64,000 bases of DNA from Leptospira kemamanensis (GTDB lineage: Bacteria; Spirochaetota; Leptospiria; Leptospirales; Leptospiraceae): assembly GCF_004769665.1 (NCBI RefSeq), contig NZ_RQGG01000051.1, forward strand, positions 1 to 64,000, read 5' to 3'. A program made the translations under genes and the position numbers. Under the pieces are notes generated by a model. The model saw only the letters and a program-made list of their open reading frames with translations. It searched no databases and was not told the DNA's origin. Below, piece by piece: positions 14,634-24,871 of the stretch (position 1 is its first letter; each line of letters starts with the position of its first letter).

Positions 14634-16880
14634 CTATTCGAAATAAGATTTGAGTCCTGATTCAAATTCCACTTCTAAAGATTTAATTGTCCACTCCCAA
14701 TGGAAGGCATCCCCTTTCACAGAGAGAGCTGATTTTTGGCTGGAGTTTCCAAGAGAAGTAAAGGAAAGTCCGTTTTTCGTAAAACTTGTTTTTACGTTTT
14801 CCTCATCCTTTGGTAAATAACTTACGATGAAACTAGCACCTGTTTCTCCAAAACACAAAGTATCGAGTCTAGGAATTTGTTTTTGTAATTCACTCAAATT
14901 CACTTCGATTCCTTTTTTGCCAACAATCGCAATCTTTGCGAGCGCCACAAGAAGGCCACCGAGTGACAAGTCTTTGGCGGAAGTAAGCCATCCATTTTTG
15001 CGACATTGGATGAGGCTATCGATGGTTTGTTTCTCCTTTGCGAGGGAGATAGAAGGAATGGCTCCTGTATCAAGCCCTTGTGCTCTATACAAATACTCTG
15101 ATGCTGATATTGTAGGTTGGAAATTTCCAACGAGAGCATACTTTACCTCACCCGTTGTTTTCGGATAGGTGCGAAGTCCCTTGGAAACATCATCAATCAC
15201 TCCCACCATACCAATGGTAGGTGTTGGAAACACGGGTCCTTCCGGGGATTCGTTATAAAAGGATACGTTTCCCCCTGTGACAGGAAGACCAAGAAAACGA
15301 CAGGCGTCTCCTAGACCTCGTACACATTCGCTAAACACATAATAGTTTTCTGGGATGTAGGGGTTTCCAAAGTTGAGGTTGTTTGTGACACCGTATGGTT
15401 CGGCACCGGTTGCAGCCACGTTTCTTGCCGATTCACAAACGGCAATTTGAGCCCCTTCATACGGGTTTAGATATGTATAACGAGAGTTACAGTCTGTGGC
15501 AACAGCGATTCCTTTTTTGGTTCCAGGAATTCGGACAAGACCACCGTCTTCCCCAGGTTCTACTACTTTCACAAGTCCCACTTCAGTATCGTATTGTTCA
15601 TACAGAGGTCTTCTGGAACTGATATTTAAGGAAGAGAGTAGGCTATTTAGGGTTTGCGGAACTGTGTCGGCTTTGAGGTCAGGGATTTTGTTGGGATCAA
15701 ATTTTACCACCTCATCTAAGTAAGCTGGTCTTTTTTCTTCTCTGACATACCGAGGAGCACCGCCACCCAAGACAAGGGATTCCGCTGGGATTTCTGCTTT
15801 GAGTTTTCCGTTTTTTCGGATGCGTAAAATTCCGTCACCAGTGACGGTTCCAATCTCAACGGCGTTTAACCCCCATTTGTGGAAGATGGAAACAAGTTCT
15901 GATTCTTTACCCACTTCAGGGATCACAAGCATCCGTTCTTGGGATTCGGATAACATGATTTCATACGCATTCATGTCCCCTTCGCGAAGAGGGACTTTGT
16001 CTAAATCCACATCCATTCCCGTTTTCCCTTTGGCACTCATCTCAGATGTAGCACAAGAAATTCCTGCCGCACCCATATCTTGGATTCCGACAAGGAGTTT
16101 CTTTTGGATGGCTTCGAGGGATGCTTCCATCAGAAGTTTTTCCATAAAAGGATCACCTACTTGGACGGCGGAACGTTTTTCTTCTGATTCTTTTGTGAGG
16201 TCTTTGGAAGCGAAACTTGCCCCATGGATCCCATCGCGGCCGGTAGTGGCACCGACGATGTACACTTTGTTTCCGACTTGGCCTTTTGTGGAAGCAGAAG
16301 CCATTTCATCGTGTTTGGCGATTCCTACTGTCATCGCATTCACAAGTGGGTTTTTGGTAAACGTAGGATGGAGGAATAACTCCCCACCACCAACAGCGAT
16401 CCCAAGAGAGTTCCCATAATCCCCAATTCCTTTTACGGCACGAGTGAGTAAGTATTTATTACGAGGTTCTTTAGGATCACCAAACCGTAATGAGTTGAGG
16501 GAAGTGATGGGACGAGCTCCCATCGTAAAAATATCACGCATGATCCCACCCACTCCCGTTGCAGCCCCTTGGTAGGGTTCCACAGCGGTTGGGTGGTTAT
16601 GGCTTTCAATTTTAAAAACCACAGCAAGGCCATCCCCGATGTCCATGGCTCCTGCGTTTTCTTCACCCGCTTGGGCCAGGAGTTTGTCTGATTTCGTAGG
16701 AAGGGTTTTTAATTTTAAAATGGAATTTTTATAAGAGCAGTGTTCCGACCACATGGCAGAAAAAATTCCGAGTTCTGTCGAATTCGGAATCCTTCCTAAG
16801 ATTTTTTGAATTTCCACAAATTCAGTTTCGGTGAGTCCGTGTTCTTTCGCTTCTTCCAGACTGACTTTCTCTTTTTCCAT
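14634..16880 (-). CDS. purL: Phosphoribosylformylglycinamidine synthase subunit PurL
   Basis: A 748-residue protein of the small PurL type, which works with PurS and PurQ to convert FGAR to FGAM using glutamine-derived ammonia and ATP in purine synthesis. Seen: SAMWSEHCSYKNS near the N-terminus, VFKIESHNHPTAVEPYQGAATGVGGIMRDIFTMGARP (about residues 90-125, given as a region), and the second AIRS half with GVTNNLNFGNP and PVTGGNVSFYNE. The frame stays open 53 codons further upstream, inside the flavin reductase gene. The Met at 16880 (MEKEKVSLEEAKEHGLTE) fits the family and lies 10 bp behind that gene, suggesting an operon. Confidence 0.95.
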   Translation of the reverse strand: MEKEKVSLEEAKEHGLTETEFVEIQKILGRIPNSTELGIFSAMWSEHCSYKNSILKLKTLPTKSDKLLAQAGEENAGAMDIGDGLAVVFKIESHNHPTAVEPYQGAATGVGGIMRDIFTMGARPITSLNSLRFGDPKEPRNKYLLTRAVKGIGDYGNSLGIAVGGGELFLHPTFTKNPLVNAMTVGIAKHDEMASASTKGQVGNKVYIVGATTGRDGIHGASFASKDLTKESEEKRSAVQVGDPFMEKLLMEASLEAIQKKLLVGIQDMGAAGISCATSEMSAKGKTGMDVDLDKVPLREGDMNAYEIMLSESQERMLVIPEVGKESELVSIFHKWGLNAVEIGTVTGDGILRIRKNGKLKAEIPAESLVLGGGAPRYVREEKRPAYLDEVVKFDPNKIPDLKADTVPQTLNSLLSSLNISSRRPLYEQYDTEVGLVKVVEPGEDGGLVRIPGTKKGIAVATDCNSRYTYLNPYEGAQIAVCESARNVAATGAEPYGVTNNLNFGNPYIPENYYVFSECVRGLGDACRFLGLPVTGGNVSFYNESPEGPVFPTPTIGMVGVIDDVSKGLRTYPKTTGEVKYALVGNFQPTISASEYLYRAQGLDTGAIPSISLAKEKQTIDSLIQCRKNGWLTSAKDLSLGGLLVALAKIAIVGKKGIEVNLSELQKQIPRLDTLCFGETGASFIVSYLPKDEENVKTSFTKNGLSFTSLGNSSQKSALSVKGDAFHWEWTIKSLEVEFESGLKSYFE

Positions 16881-16890
16881 GTTTGTTTCC

Positions 16891-17370
16891 TTAAATGAGT
16901 TCTCTATAATTGCGATTGAAATAGAGAAGGGGTGAACCTTCCTTTGTGGCCACAGCTTCCACAAGTCCAAGGAAGATCCAGTGGTCACCAGCATCGATGA
17001 TTTGGTGCACCAGGCAGTCCAAAGAAGCCAAAGATCCATGTAAAATGGGGGCTCCGGTGGAAAGAGTTCCTGGGTTTAGGCCTTCCAAAACAACCGCTTT
17101 GTCCAGGGAACCAGAAGCAAAATCAGCGGAAATTTGTTTTTGTTCGGAAGAAAGAATATTCACAGCAAAGTTGCCAGCCGTTTCGATGGCTTCTTTGGCC
17201 TTGGATTGTTTTGCCAAACAGAATAAAACTAACGGCGGTTCTAAGGAAACAGAAGAAAAACTTGAAACAGTCACCCCACCTTTAATGGTCTTTGACTCAT
17301 AGGTGATGACGGATACTCCCGATGCCCAATGGGAAAGTGAGGTTTTGAATTGGTCTGTGGCTACTGGCAT
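16891..17370 (-). CDS. Flavin reductase domain protein
   Basis: A 159-residue protein of the flavin reductase (HpaC/FMN-binding split barrel) family: FKTSLSHWASGVSVITYES at the N-terminus, GGVTVSSFSSVSLEPPLVLFCL in the flavin-binding core, and GNFAVNILSSEQ and DHWIFLGLV later. Members reduce FMN or FAD with NAD(P)H, usually for a partner monooxygenase. No partner is encoded nearby; it precedes purL by 10 bp. Substrate preference cannot be told from sequence. Confidence 0.85.
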   Translation of the reverse strand: MPVATDQFKTSLSHWASGVSVITYESKTIKGGVTVSSFSSVSLEPPLVLFCLAKQSKAKEAIETAGNFAVNILSSEQKQISADFASGSLDKAVVLEGLNPGTLSTGAPILHGSLASLDCLVHQIIDAGDHWIFLGLVEAVATKEGSPLLYFNRNYRELI

Positions 17371-17476
17371 AATGACTCCGTATTGACAAATATCAATTTC
17401 TGGAAGGATTCTAAAATCGAAATTCCAATTGACCGAGTGATATTTTTAAGCGTCTCATAAGAGAAAGGGCATTCGC

Positions 17477-17851
17477 ATGAAAGCATTAACCAAACACAGA
17501 GAATTGATTTTACAAGACCTAAGAGACAGACACGACCATCCTACGGCAAAAATGGTGTTTGAGTCTGTCCGGGACAAAGCAGATAAAATCAGTTTTGCCA
17601 CAGTGTACAACTCACTTGAGTACTTGGTGGAACACAAACTCGTGAACAAACTGAATATTGAATCCGATTCGGTTCGTTATGATGCATTTCTTTCAGACCA
17701 TTCCCATTTGATCTGCACCTCCTGCGGAACGATTTTGGATGTTCCTGCCCTTAGTCTTAGCGAGAACACCGATTGGAAGGCGATGGGATTTGTGGCAAAC
17801 CACATCGACATCGTGGTTTCCGGAACTTGTTCTTCTTGCCATTCCCATTAA
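17477..17851 (+). CDS. Fur/PerR-family transcriptional regulator
   Basis: A 124-residue metalloregulator. The winged helix is at HPTAKMVFESVRDKADKISFATVYNSLEYLVEHKLV, the dimer/metal part at SDHSHLICTSCGTILDV, and two CxxC pairs (CTSCG, CSSCH) form the structural zinc site. The His/Asp set fits a PerR- or Fur-type regulatory metal site, so it may sense peroxide or metal. The ATG at 17477 is the only good start. It is not the Leptospira PerR that lacks structural CxxC pairs, as far as I can recall. Confidence 0.85.
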   Translation: MKALTKHRELILQDLRDRHDHPTAKMVFESVRDKADKISFATVYNSLEYLVEHKLVNKLNIESDSVRYDAFLSDHSHLICTSCGTILDVPALSLSENTDWKAMGFVANHIDIVVSGTCSSCHSH

Positions 17852-17864
17852 AATGTAATAGATA

Positions 17865-17881
17865 GGGAGGTTTCCCCTCCC
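17865..17881 (+). terminator. Hairpin after the Fur-family gene
   Basis: GGGAGG (17865-17870) / CCTCCC (17876-17881) with a five-base loop, just after the regulator stop and before mutL. There is no T-run, so termination is uncertain. It also masks the only strong Shine-Dalgarno-like sequence upstream of mutL. Confidence 0.4.
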
Positions 17882-17894
17882 AAGCTTGCCCTAT

Positions 17895-19730
17895 ATGGGC
17901 ATCATCCATTCTCTTTCTCCCGATCTCATCAACCAAATTGCAGCGGGAGAAGTCATTGAATCCACGCATTCCATCTTAAAAGAACTCATCGAAAATTCCA
18001 TCGATGCAGGGGCGACGAAAATCGAAATCGCCACAGAAGCGGCAGGCCTTGGTCGTATCCTCATCTCCGACAATGGACATGGGATCGCAAAAGAAGATTT
18101 GCCCCTTGCCATCAAACGATATGCAACTAGTAAAATCCAAACCTTCCATGACTTGGAGCATCTATTTACCTTTGGGTTTCGGGGGGAGGCTCTCGCATCG
18201 ATTGCATCAGTGTCGAGACTGACAATTGAGTCGGGAACCGAAGGAAACCGCACCGCAAGTCGTGTGGTGGTAGAAGAAGGACGGATTGTCTCCGAAGAAG
18301 AAATTCCTTTTTTCCAAGGAACCAAAATTGAGATCAAAGATTTATTCTACAATACACCCGTTAGGCGTAAATTCTTAAAAACCGAATCGGGGGAAGAGAA
18401 AAAAAATAGAACCCGTGTACAAACCATGGCACTTGGTGAACCAAACATTTCTTTTCGGTATTTACAAAATGGAAAAGAAGTGTTTCATGTCCAAGCGGAA
18501 GAACCACTGGAACGAGTGCTTTCGATTTACGGGGAAAACCTTCGGGATCATTTGCTCCCCATACATTCCAGCCGAAATGGAATGACATTACGTGGTTTTA
18601 TCTCCCATCCAGATTTCTATAAATCCTCAAGGACGGGGCAATTTTTTTTCGTAAACAACCGTTCGGTGGAACTCAAATTTTCTGCACAAATTTTAAAACG
18701 TTGTTATGGGGAATTATTGCCAAGTGGTGCCTTTCCGTATGCGTTTTTGTTTTTTGACCTTCCACGTGAGTTTGTGGATGTGAATGTCCATCCGCAAAAA
18801 AAAGAAGTTCGGTTTTTATCAGAAGAAACCATCACAGGGATGTTATTCCAGGGAATCACGGAAGTCCTCCGCTCTTCCACTCCTGTGGAATTTTTAGAGA
18901 TGCGACGAAGGCTTTCTATGCCCATTCCGTATGACAACACTGGCAACAAATCTCAGTTTGGTGGCAGTGACACTTCGTTTGGAGGTGGTTTGGGATTTGG
19001 ATTTGGCAATTCTTTTGAAGGAGGGAACAGACAATTAGAAGGAAGCCCACTTCTAGGACCGAGTCATATCGAAGAAAGGCCTGGATTTTCTCTAGATGGG
19101 GTAGGGCCTGGTGCAAACTTACATTTATTAGGTGAAAATCCAACCAAACACCATTTGTTTGTTCCAAAAAAACACTTCGGTGTGATTTTTGAAACCTTTA
19201 TCCTGGCGGAAGCAGAAGATGGGCTGTATATCATCGACCAACACACGGCCCACGAACGAATTCGTTACGAAGAAGTGTTGCGAGACCTGAAATCCAAAGC
19301 CTACAAATCCCAAAGCCTACTCACTCCGATTCGTCTCGAGCTCACAAAAGAAGAAGCAGAAGAGATGATTGCAGAGGCAAATCGGTTTCGAGAACTAGGG
19401 ATCACCCTCGAACCTTTTTCTGGTGGCACAATCCTCATCCGGGAGGTTCCTTCCTACATCGATCCTGGGAAAGAAACAGAGACCATCCTCGATTTATGGG
19501 AGCGCTTCAAATCCAAAGACCCAGAAGAAAGAGAGTTGTATGATGAGATGGCCAAATGTGTGGCTTGTCGCTCTGCCATCAAAAAAGGAGACCAAGTCTC
19601 TGACCCCATCATTGGGGAACTTTTACAGAGGCTTTCGTTCTGCGAAAACCCGTCCCTTTGTCCTCACGGTCGACCCACTCTCATCAAACTCACAAGAAAA
19701 GACCTGGAGACCATGTTCCACAGAATCTAA
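17895..19730 (+). CDS. mutL: DNA mismatch repair protein MutL
   Basis: About 611 residues. The N-terminal GHKL ATPase has [33 protein letters not shown] and [10 protein letters not shown], then PVRRKFL. The C-terminal domain has [15 protein letters not shown], matching the DQHAx2Ex4E endonuclease motif (Thr in place of Ala), and ends with LCPHGRPT. So this is a nicking MutL as in organisms without MutH. The linker is Gly-rich. The ATG at 17895 matches the family; a TTG three codons upstream is possible. Confidence 0.95.
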   Translation: MGIIHSLSPDLINQIAAGEVIESTHSILKELIENSIDAGATKIEIATEAAGLGRILISDNGHGIAKEDLPLAIKRYATSKIQTFHDLEHLFTFGFRGEALASIASVSRLTIESGTEGNRTASRVVVEEGRIVSEEEIPFFQGTKIEIKDLFYNTPVRRKFLKTESGEEKKNRTRVQTMALGEPNISFRYLQNGKEVFHVQAEEPLERVLSIYGENLRDHLLPIHSSRNGMTLRGFISHPDFYKSSRTGQFFFVNNRSVELKFSAQILKRCYGELLPSGAFPYAFLFFDLPREFVDVNVHPQKKEVRFLSEETITGMLFQGITEVLRSSTPVEFLEMRRRLSMPIPYDNTGNKSQFGGSDTSFGGGLGFGFGNSFEGGNRQLEGSPLLGPSHIEERPGFSLDGVGPGANLHLLGENPTKHHLFVPKKHFGVIFETFILAEAEDGLYIIDQHTAHERIRYEEVLRDLKSKAYKSQSLLTPIRLELTKEEAEEMIAEANRFRELGITLEPFSGGTILIREVPSYIDPGKETETILDLWERFKSKDPEERELYDEMAKCVACRSAIKKGDQVSDPIIGELLQRLSFCENPSLCPHGRPTLIKLTRKDLETMFHRI

Positions 19731-19817
19731 ACTCCCAAGAGACAGCGAAAAACATTGATGGATTTCTTGGTTTCGAAATTCTAGGTTACGATGCCAAGAC
19801 CCCTTGAAGGCAAAAAC

Positions 19818-20396
19818 ATGACCCTGCGCGAGAAGGAAAAAATCCTCCTCCAAAAAATCAAAGCAGGGGATCCGACTGCCTATATGACACTCGTCTCTCC
19901 GTTTCGTGAGAGACTCTTCCGAAAAGCAGTTTCCATGGTCAAAGACGGCGATGATGCCGAAGACATTGTCCAAGACGCTCTCATTTCTGGTTACAAATCG
20001 ATTCAAAATTTCCGTGCGGAGGCAGGTGTCTATACTTGGCTCTACCGCATTGTGGTGAATAAGTCCAAGGATTTACTTGCCAAAAAGAAACGTGGCCGTG
20101 AAAAACCCATGGATGACTCAGGGGATAACCAATTTGTGGATTCTCGTGTCGGATATGAAAAAAAATTGGAACTTTCTGAAGAATCGAGTTATCTAATGAG
20201 TAAGATTGCACTCTTAGAAGATTCCTACAAAGAAGTCCTAGAGCTTCGTTATTTTGAAAACCTTTCTTATAACGAAATTGCTGAGATTATGGAATGTAAT
20301 GTAGGAACCGTTAAGAGTCGTCTCTTTAAGGCGAAGGAGTTTTTAAAGCACCTCATCCAGAAAGATGAAAAAGGAGAAGGGTTCTTTGAGAAATAG
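19818..20396 (+). CDS. ECF sigma factor (RpoE-like)
   Basis: A 192-residue sigma-70 family protein with regions 2 and 4 only: FRERLFRKAVSMVKDGDDAEDIVQDALISGY and FRAEAGVYTWLYRIVVNKSKDLLAKKKR (region 2), then LEDSYKEVLELRYFENLSYNEIAEIMECNVGTVKSRLFKAKEFLK (region 4). The Met at 19818 (MTLREKEK) has GAAGG seven bases before it; an upstream ATG at 19791 is possible. The next gene, four bases downstream, is a one-helix membrane protein that may be its anti-sigma factor. Confidence 0.9.
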   Translation: MTLREKEKILLQKIKAGDPTAYMTLVSPFRERLFRKAVSMVKDGDDAEDIVQDALISGYKSIQNFRAEAGVYTWLYRIVVNKSKDLLAKKKRGREKPMDDSGDNQFVDSRVGYEKKLELSEESSYLMSKIALLEDSYKEVLELRYFENLSYNEIAEIMECNVGTVKSRLFKAKEFLKHLIQKDEKGEGFFEK

Positions 20397-20400
20397 GATT

Positions 20401-20955
20401 ATGAATTTAAAAGATTGGTTTCGTGCGCAATACCCAGGTCTTTTCCCAGAAGACACTGACTCGGTGGTTTTAGAGAATAAAATTTGTTCTCTGTTCCAAA
20501 ACATCAAAGAAAAGGAAGATACCATTCTCCCTCGTATGTCAAATGACTTTGATGTTCGGTTACGAAACCTTTTAGAATCAGTTTCCATCGATCGTCCCAC
20601 AGAAAAAACCTCTTTCTCCCTCCGGGATCTCGTAGAAAACCGCACAGTGCAGTATTCGTTTTCAGCTGTCATGGCAGTGAGTTTGGTTTTTGTATTAATG
20701 AACCGCACACAAACAGAAAACAGTTTCACTAAAAATGATTCTGCTGGTGTTGTGATTGAACAAAACAACTACCAATACGAACCAACAAGCATTGACTTAA
20801 GTGAATCTTACCAAAAACGAGTGTTACTCGACCACTTACGTTCGGCACCTGGTTCTGTATATGGACTTCGGGAACTCGAACTCTATTATGAAAAAACAGG
20901 AAGAGATGCAGCAGCAGAAGAGCTCCACCTCCTCATTGAATCAGTAGAAAGGTAA
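20401..20955 (+). CDS. Membrane protein, candidate anti-sigma partner
   Basis: A 184-residue protein starting MNLKDWFRAQYPGLFP right after the sigma factor stop. It has a cytosolic N-terminal part of about 80 residues, one transmembrane helix (YSFSAVMAVSLVFVLM) and a periplasmic C-terminal part. That layout is common for anti-sigma factors. It lacks the His/Cys zinc motif of the ZAS type, so the assignment is by context only. Confidence 0.55.
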   Translation: MNLKDWFRAQYPGLFPEDTDSVVLENKICSLFQNIKEKEDTILPRMSNDFDVRLRNLLESVSIDRPTEKTSFSLRDLVENRTVQYSFSAVMAVSLVFVLMNRTQTENSFTKNDSAGVVIEQNNYQYEPTSIDLSESYQKRVLLDHLRSAPGSVYGLRELELYYEKTGRDAAAEELHLLIESVER

Positions 20956-20970
20956 ACTTTTCACTAAAAA

Positions 20971-21843
20971 CTAAACTAAGTTTTTTGCAAACAAAACGGC
21001 ATCCCTAGAACGGATGTCGTCTGCGGAGTTGAGGATGGCCAGAGCAAACTGTTCTATCCTTGCTTCCAATCGAAAATTCCCACCACTCCTTTCTTTACTA
21101 TCTGTTAAACGTTTTAATTCGCTGTACCAAATTTGGATGGTGGTTTCTTCTTTTTTCACAGGGAGATGGAATAATCCTTCTCTCCAAGCAAAAACAGGAA
21201 CCAGTTCCTTCATCTCTTCTTCTTTTTGGCTGAATGACTGTGCCTTTTGGATGAGATTCACAAGCGGTGGCCAACGAACGATGGTAAAAGGAAATAGTTG
21301 TGGGTCATTTAAGAAGGCAGTTCGGTACGATTCAATTCCTTCTTTTTCATTCCCCGTCATCACTTGCGTTTCGGCCAAATAGTAGAGTAAAACAGGAGAC
21401 TGTTTGTTTCCCCCATACAAAAGCACTTCTAATGCCATGGGGTAATCTTGGATTTTGATTAGACTACGGGCAAGGTCACCTAATAACTCTTTGTCGAGAG
21501 CATTGGAGCCTTCCCATTGGTAGGCAAGTTTTAGGTGGTCCCTTGCTTCCTTTAAGATACAGTCTTGGGTGGCAAAAAAGCTGTCTGTGTTTTGGAATCC
21601 ACGTTTACGGACTTCTGTTTCAAAATCGGAAAAAAGTTGGAGCAGTAACTTTCCTCGTTCTTTTCCTTCTCTTGTTTTTAAAATGAGATCCAGTCTGTGA
21701 TCCCAAAAACTAGCGATATAAAAACCGCTGATGGTAAAAAGATCCTCGGGATCTCGATCCAGAAGTACAGAATAAATTGATTTTGCAGTTTCGAACTCAC
21801 CGTTTGTAAGATAGGTGAGTGCTTCTTCCGACTTCTGGATCAT
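20971..21843 (-). CDS. TPR-repeat protein
   Basis: A 290-residue soluble protein with tetratricopeptide-like repeats (ALTYLTNGEFETAKSIYSVLLDRDPED near the N-terminus; LLYYLAETQVMTGNEKEGIESYRTAF later). It follows hpf by six bases on the minus strand, so the two probably share a transcript. No signal peptide. Scaffold role inferred; partner unknown. Confidence 0.7.
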   Translation of the reverse strand: MIQKSEEALTYLTNGEFETAKSIYSVLLDRDPEDLFTISGFYIASFWDHRLDLILKTREGKERGKLLLQLFSDFETEVRKRGFQNTDSFFATQDCILKEARDHLKLAYQWEGSNALDKELLGDLARSLIKIQDYPMALEVLLYGGNKQSPVLLYYLAETQVMTGNEKEGIESYRTAFLNDPQLFPFTIVRWPPLVNLIQKAQSFSQKEEEMKELVPVFAWREGLFHLPVKKEETTIQIWYSELKRLTDSKERSGGNFRLEARIEQFALAILNSADDIRSRDAVLFAKNLV

Positions 21844-21849
21844 AAGAGA

Positions 21850-22137
21850 TTAGTGTTGGCTTTTTTTGTCGTGGTGTTTGCTTGTTTGTGAGATGATTTT
21901 GTCTTCTAAACCATCGATACAAACATAAATGTCTTTGTCTTGGTTGTGTGCATTAAAGTTGTTTCCATCAGCGTGTAACTTAAGGTTAGCGTGGATCTCT
22001 CCATGAATGGCTTCAAAGGAAACTTCACAAGATACAATTTTTTGAACGAATTTTGTCACACGTTCTAGTTTTTCATCTGCATATTTCTCTGCAGCTTCGG
22101 ATCTGTCTAAATGTTTCCAAGTATAATTGATTTTCAT
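21850..22137 (-). CDS. hpf: Ribosome hibernation-promoting factor, short form
   Basis: A 95-residue protein of the HPF/RaiA (S30AE) fold: INYTWKHLDRSEAAEKYADEKLERVTKFV (strand-helix), then FEAIHGEIHANLKLHADGNNFNAHNQDKDIYVCIDGLEDKIISQ. It binds the 30S decoding region in stationary phase. It lacks the C-terminal dimerisation domain of long HPF, so it is of the short form. It ends HHDKKSQH, a charged tail. Confidence 0.85.
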   Translation of the reverse strand: MKINYTWKHLDRSEAAEKYADEKLERVTKFVQKIVSCEVSFEAIHGEIHANLKLHADGNNFNAHNQDKDIYVCIDGLEDKIISQTSKHHDKKSQH

Positions 22138-22241
22138 ATTTTGTCCCAGTTTGGTATGGATTGATTGTATTTTAGAAAAAAAGCTAACGTCAAATAAAAA
22201 AGAATTGAAGGTGGATCTTTCGAGGCATACTCCTTATAAGC

Positions 22242-22991
22242 ATGGCAGAGGAAGAAAAAAAACGTAAGGCAGTGAAAAAAACTGCGGCCAAAAAAAAATC
22301 GGTCCCTCTTGTCCCCAAAGAATCAAATAGGTTGAGGAAAACTTCGTCCCCAGTGGAGAAGGACGTCTCTCCTAAAAAAACAACGACACAATCCAAAAAA
22401 CCTCTTCCTAAAATTTACAATGATTCCAATTTCACGAAACATCCCACGTTTTCTGCAACGGATTTAGTCAAAGTCCTCGTTCGTTCCCCAAAAGAAGCGT
22501 TTGTGTTCTGGAAGTTTTCTTCTGAGACGATGGAACGAATCACCAAGGAATTGGAATCCCCCAATACAGAAGGACTTAAGTTTCGTTTGAAAGTGGAATA
22601 CCAAAATGTCTTTGGAAGTGACCGGGTGGAATGGATGGAACTACTTCCGTTTACCGAATCGTATTATATGAAGTTTATGTTTCCAGTGCGTCATGTGCAA
22701 TGTACGATTTTTGTTTCCTTCGGAGAGAAAGAAATACCCACCTTACATGCAACTGGCAAAGATCTTCCCCAAGGCACTGAGTCCTTTCGTTTGGACAAAG
22801 AATGGATCCATCCCAAATGGGTTGAGGCAGGACTTGTGGTGGAGAGCCCAGGAGGTGAGTTTTATTTTCGAGACGAAGACCCAAGTGGATATTATGTATA
22901 TCCCCGTAACCAAACCATCCATAAAGAAGGAAAAGCGGAAGGGAATTTTCCTTTTGCCAATGGGTCAGGTTCTGGCAAGGGAATTCTTTGA
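22242..22991 (+). CDS. DUF4912 domain protein
   Basis: A 249-residue protein with a Lys-rich N-terminal region (about residues 1-60; KKRKAVKKTAAKKKS) and a DUF4912 domain (LVKVLVRSPKEAFVFWKFSSET). This family is often found beside GH57 glycogen-branching enzymes, as here: its stop TGA overlaps the next ATG by one base. Role unknown; a link to glycogen metabolism is inferred from context. Confidence 0.8.
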   Translation: MAEEEKKRKAVKKTAAKKKSVPLVPKESNRLRKTSSPVEKDVSPKKTTTQSKKPLPKIYNDSNFTKHPTFSATDLVKVLVRSPKEAFVFWKFSSETMERITKELESPNTEGLKFRLKVEYQNVFGSDRVEWMELLPFTESYYMKFMFPVRHVQCTIFVSFGEKEIPTLHATGKDLPQGTESFRLDKEWIHPKWVEAGLVVESPGGEFYFRDEDPSGYYVYPRNQTIHKEGKAEGNFPFANGSGSGKGIL

Positions 22992-24577
22992 TGAATCATT
23001 CGATTAAGGGGCATTTGGTTTTCGTATTACATGCCCACCTACCATTTGTTAGACATCCTGGGTATGACACACCCTTCATTGAAGAAAATTGGTTTAATGA
23101 AGCAATTTTAGAAACCTATATCCCTATCATCCGTGTGTTTCGGAATTTAAAAAAAGAGTCAGTTCCTTTTCGAATCACCATGTCCTTTACACCCACTCTT
23201 TCCCAGATGATGACGGATCCGTATTTACAAAACCAGTTTCGGAAATACATAAAAAATCTCATCTCCCTTGCAAGGCACGAAACCAAACGAACCAAAACTG
23301 ACCCTCACTTACACTATTTGGCTACAAGGTATTTGGAACATTTTTTAGACACAGAGTCCATCTTTGAAGAGACAAACGGTGATTTGACGAAGTTATTTTT
23401 GCCGTTTATCGAATCGGGAGAACTCGAAGCGATGACAAGTCCCGCGACCCATGCGTTTTTACCTTTTTATGATTCGGAAAAATCTGTCTTTCGTTCTCAA
23501 TTGAAGAATGGCCGCCGTACCTTTCGTAGGATTTGGGGTCGAGATCCCAAAGGAATTTGGCTTTCGGAATGTGGGTATACGGAACGTTTGGAAGAGGAAC
23601 TTGACCGCGAAGGATTTCGGTATTTCTTTGTCGACACTCACGGCATCACCCATGCCAACCCACGTCCTAAGTTTGGTGTGTATGCTCCAGTGGAAGTGGG
23701 GTATGGAGTGTTTGCGTTTGGACGCGACCCAGAGAGTAGCAAACAAGTATGGAGCTCCATCGATGGATACCCGGGTGACTTTCGTTACCGCGAATACTAC
23801 CGAGACATTGGCCATGACCTTCCTTGGGAAGAGATCTCTCCCTATTTGCATTCCAACGGAATCCGGATCAATACCAGTATCAAATACTACCGCATCACAG
23901 GAAAAACCCAGGACAAAGGTTATTACCATCCTGACTGGGCGATGGAAGCTTGTGGAAACCATGCCGAAGATTTTTTACGAAATCGCATCAGGCAAGCAGA
24001 ACACCTATATGAGATCAACAAACAACCGTCAGTGGTTGTGTCTCCGTATGACGCAGAGTTATACGGTCACTGGTGGTATGAAGGCCCACAGTTCATCGAA
24101 TTTTTATTTAAAAAAATCCACTTCAACCAAAACACCATCCAACTTTCCCATCCTCTGGAAGCGGCAAGGGCTTTACCTCGGATCCAATCCGTGGAAATGA
24201 AGATGTCCAGTTGGGGAGAAAATGGATATGGAGATGTTTGGTTAAATGTTACCAATGATTGGATTTATCCTCTCATCCATGATTTGAGCATTCGGATGAA
24301 CAAACGAGTGCATGAGTTTGGTTCTGGGACCGAAGACCAAATCCGGATCTTAAAACAAATGGGAAGGGAACTTCTGCTCTTACAAAGTAGTGACTGGGCC
24401 TTTATCATGAAAACGGGAACGATGGTGGACTATGCTGTGCGTAGGACCAATGTGCACACCAATTTGTTTTTAGCCCTGGAGGCGATGCTCACAGGACCAA
24501 TCGATTGGGCGATTGTCGAAGCAGCTGAGTCTGAAAATAACGCATTTCCCGACATTCGTTTGGAAGATTTTCGTTAG
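22991..24577 (+). CDS. GH57 1,4-alpha-glucan branching enzyme
   Basis: A 528-residue protein of glycoside hydrolase family 57 with DUF1957-like C-terminus. The N-terminus VFVLHAHLPFVRHPG, the nucleophile Glu in GIWLSECGYTER and the acid/base Asp in SPYDAELYGHWWYEGP mark the GH57 barrel. Members make alpha-1,6 branches in glycogen. It overlaps the DUF4912 gene stop, showing translational coupling. Confidence 0.85.
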   Translation: MNHSIKGHLVFVLHAHLPFVRHPGYDTPFIEENWFNEAILETYIPIIRVFRNLKKESVPFRITMSFTPTLSQMMTDPYLQNQFRKYIKNLISLARHETKRTKTDPHLHYLATRYLEHFLDTESIFEETNGDLTKLFLPFIESGELEAMTSPATHAFLPFYDSEKSVFRSQLKNGRRTFRRIWGRDPKGIWLSECGYTERLEEELDREGFRYFFVDTHGITHANPRPKFGVYAPVEVGYGVFAFGRDPESSKQVWSSIDGYPGDFRYREYYRDIGHDLPWEEISPYLHSNGIRINTSIKYYRITGKTQDKGYYHPDWAMEACGNHAEDFLRNRIRQAEHLYEINKQPSVVVSPYDAELYGHWWYEGPQFIEFLFKKIHFNQNTIQLSHPLEAARALPRIQSVEMKMSSWGENGYGDVWLNVTNDWIYPLIHDLSIRMNKRVHEFGSGTEDQIRILKQMGRELLLLQSSDWAFIMKTGTMVDYAVRRTNVHTNLFLALEAMLTGPIDWAIVEAAESENNAFPDIRLEDFR

Positions 24578-24644
24578 AATCATTCTAAAAAGTATTGCCC
24601 TCTCGGTCTTGGTTTGGGAAACTGGAAGGGATCGGAGGGTGTTT

Positions 24645-24851
24645 ATGACGAAGTTTACCCGTTTTCCCTTAGTTCTTTCCGCGCTTTTTTTGTTAGGCAA
24701 CGTGATCTTTTGTCAGTGGAACCACCGCGATCCCCAAGAAGGAGTGTTTCGCATGAATGATTCCGTCATTCGTTATGTGGAATCTCTGGAGAATTCCGAA
24801 AAAATCCAAGTCACCAAAAAACCTTCTGGGTTGGGCCAAGGGATTTTATAA
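24645..24851 (+). CDS. Small exported protein
   Basis: A 68-residue protein with GGAGGG seven bases before the ATG and an N-terminal hydrophobic segment (FPLVLSALFLLGNVIFC). The Cys could be a lipobox Cys, though Phe at -1 is unusual. The mature part is short and polar. No family recognised. Confidence 0.55.
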   Translation: MTKFTRFPLVLSALFLLGNVIFCQWNHRDPQEGVFRMNDSVIRYVESLENSEKIQVTKKPSGLGQGIL

Positions 24852-24871
24852 GACAAATCACTCCGTTCGGT

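Noticed and set aside
17477..17851. Naming the Fur-family gene perR or fur
   Set aside because: The metal-binding residues fit both; the sequence alone does not separate a peroxide sensor from an iron or zinc sensor.
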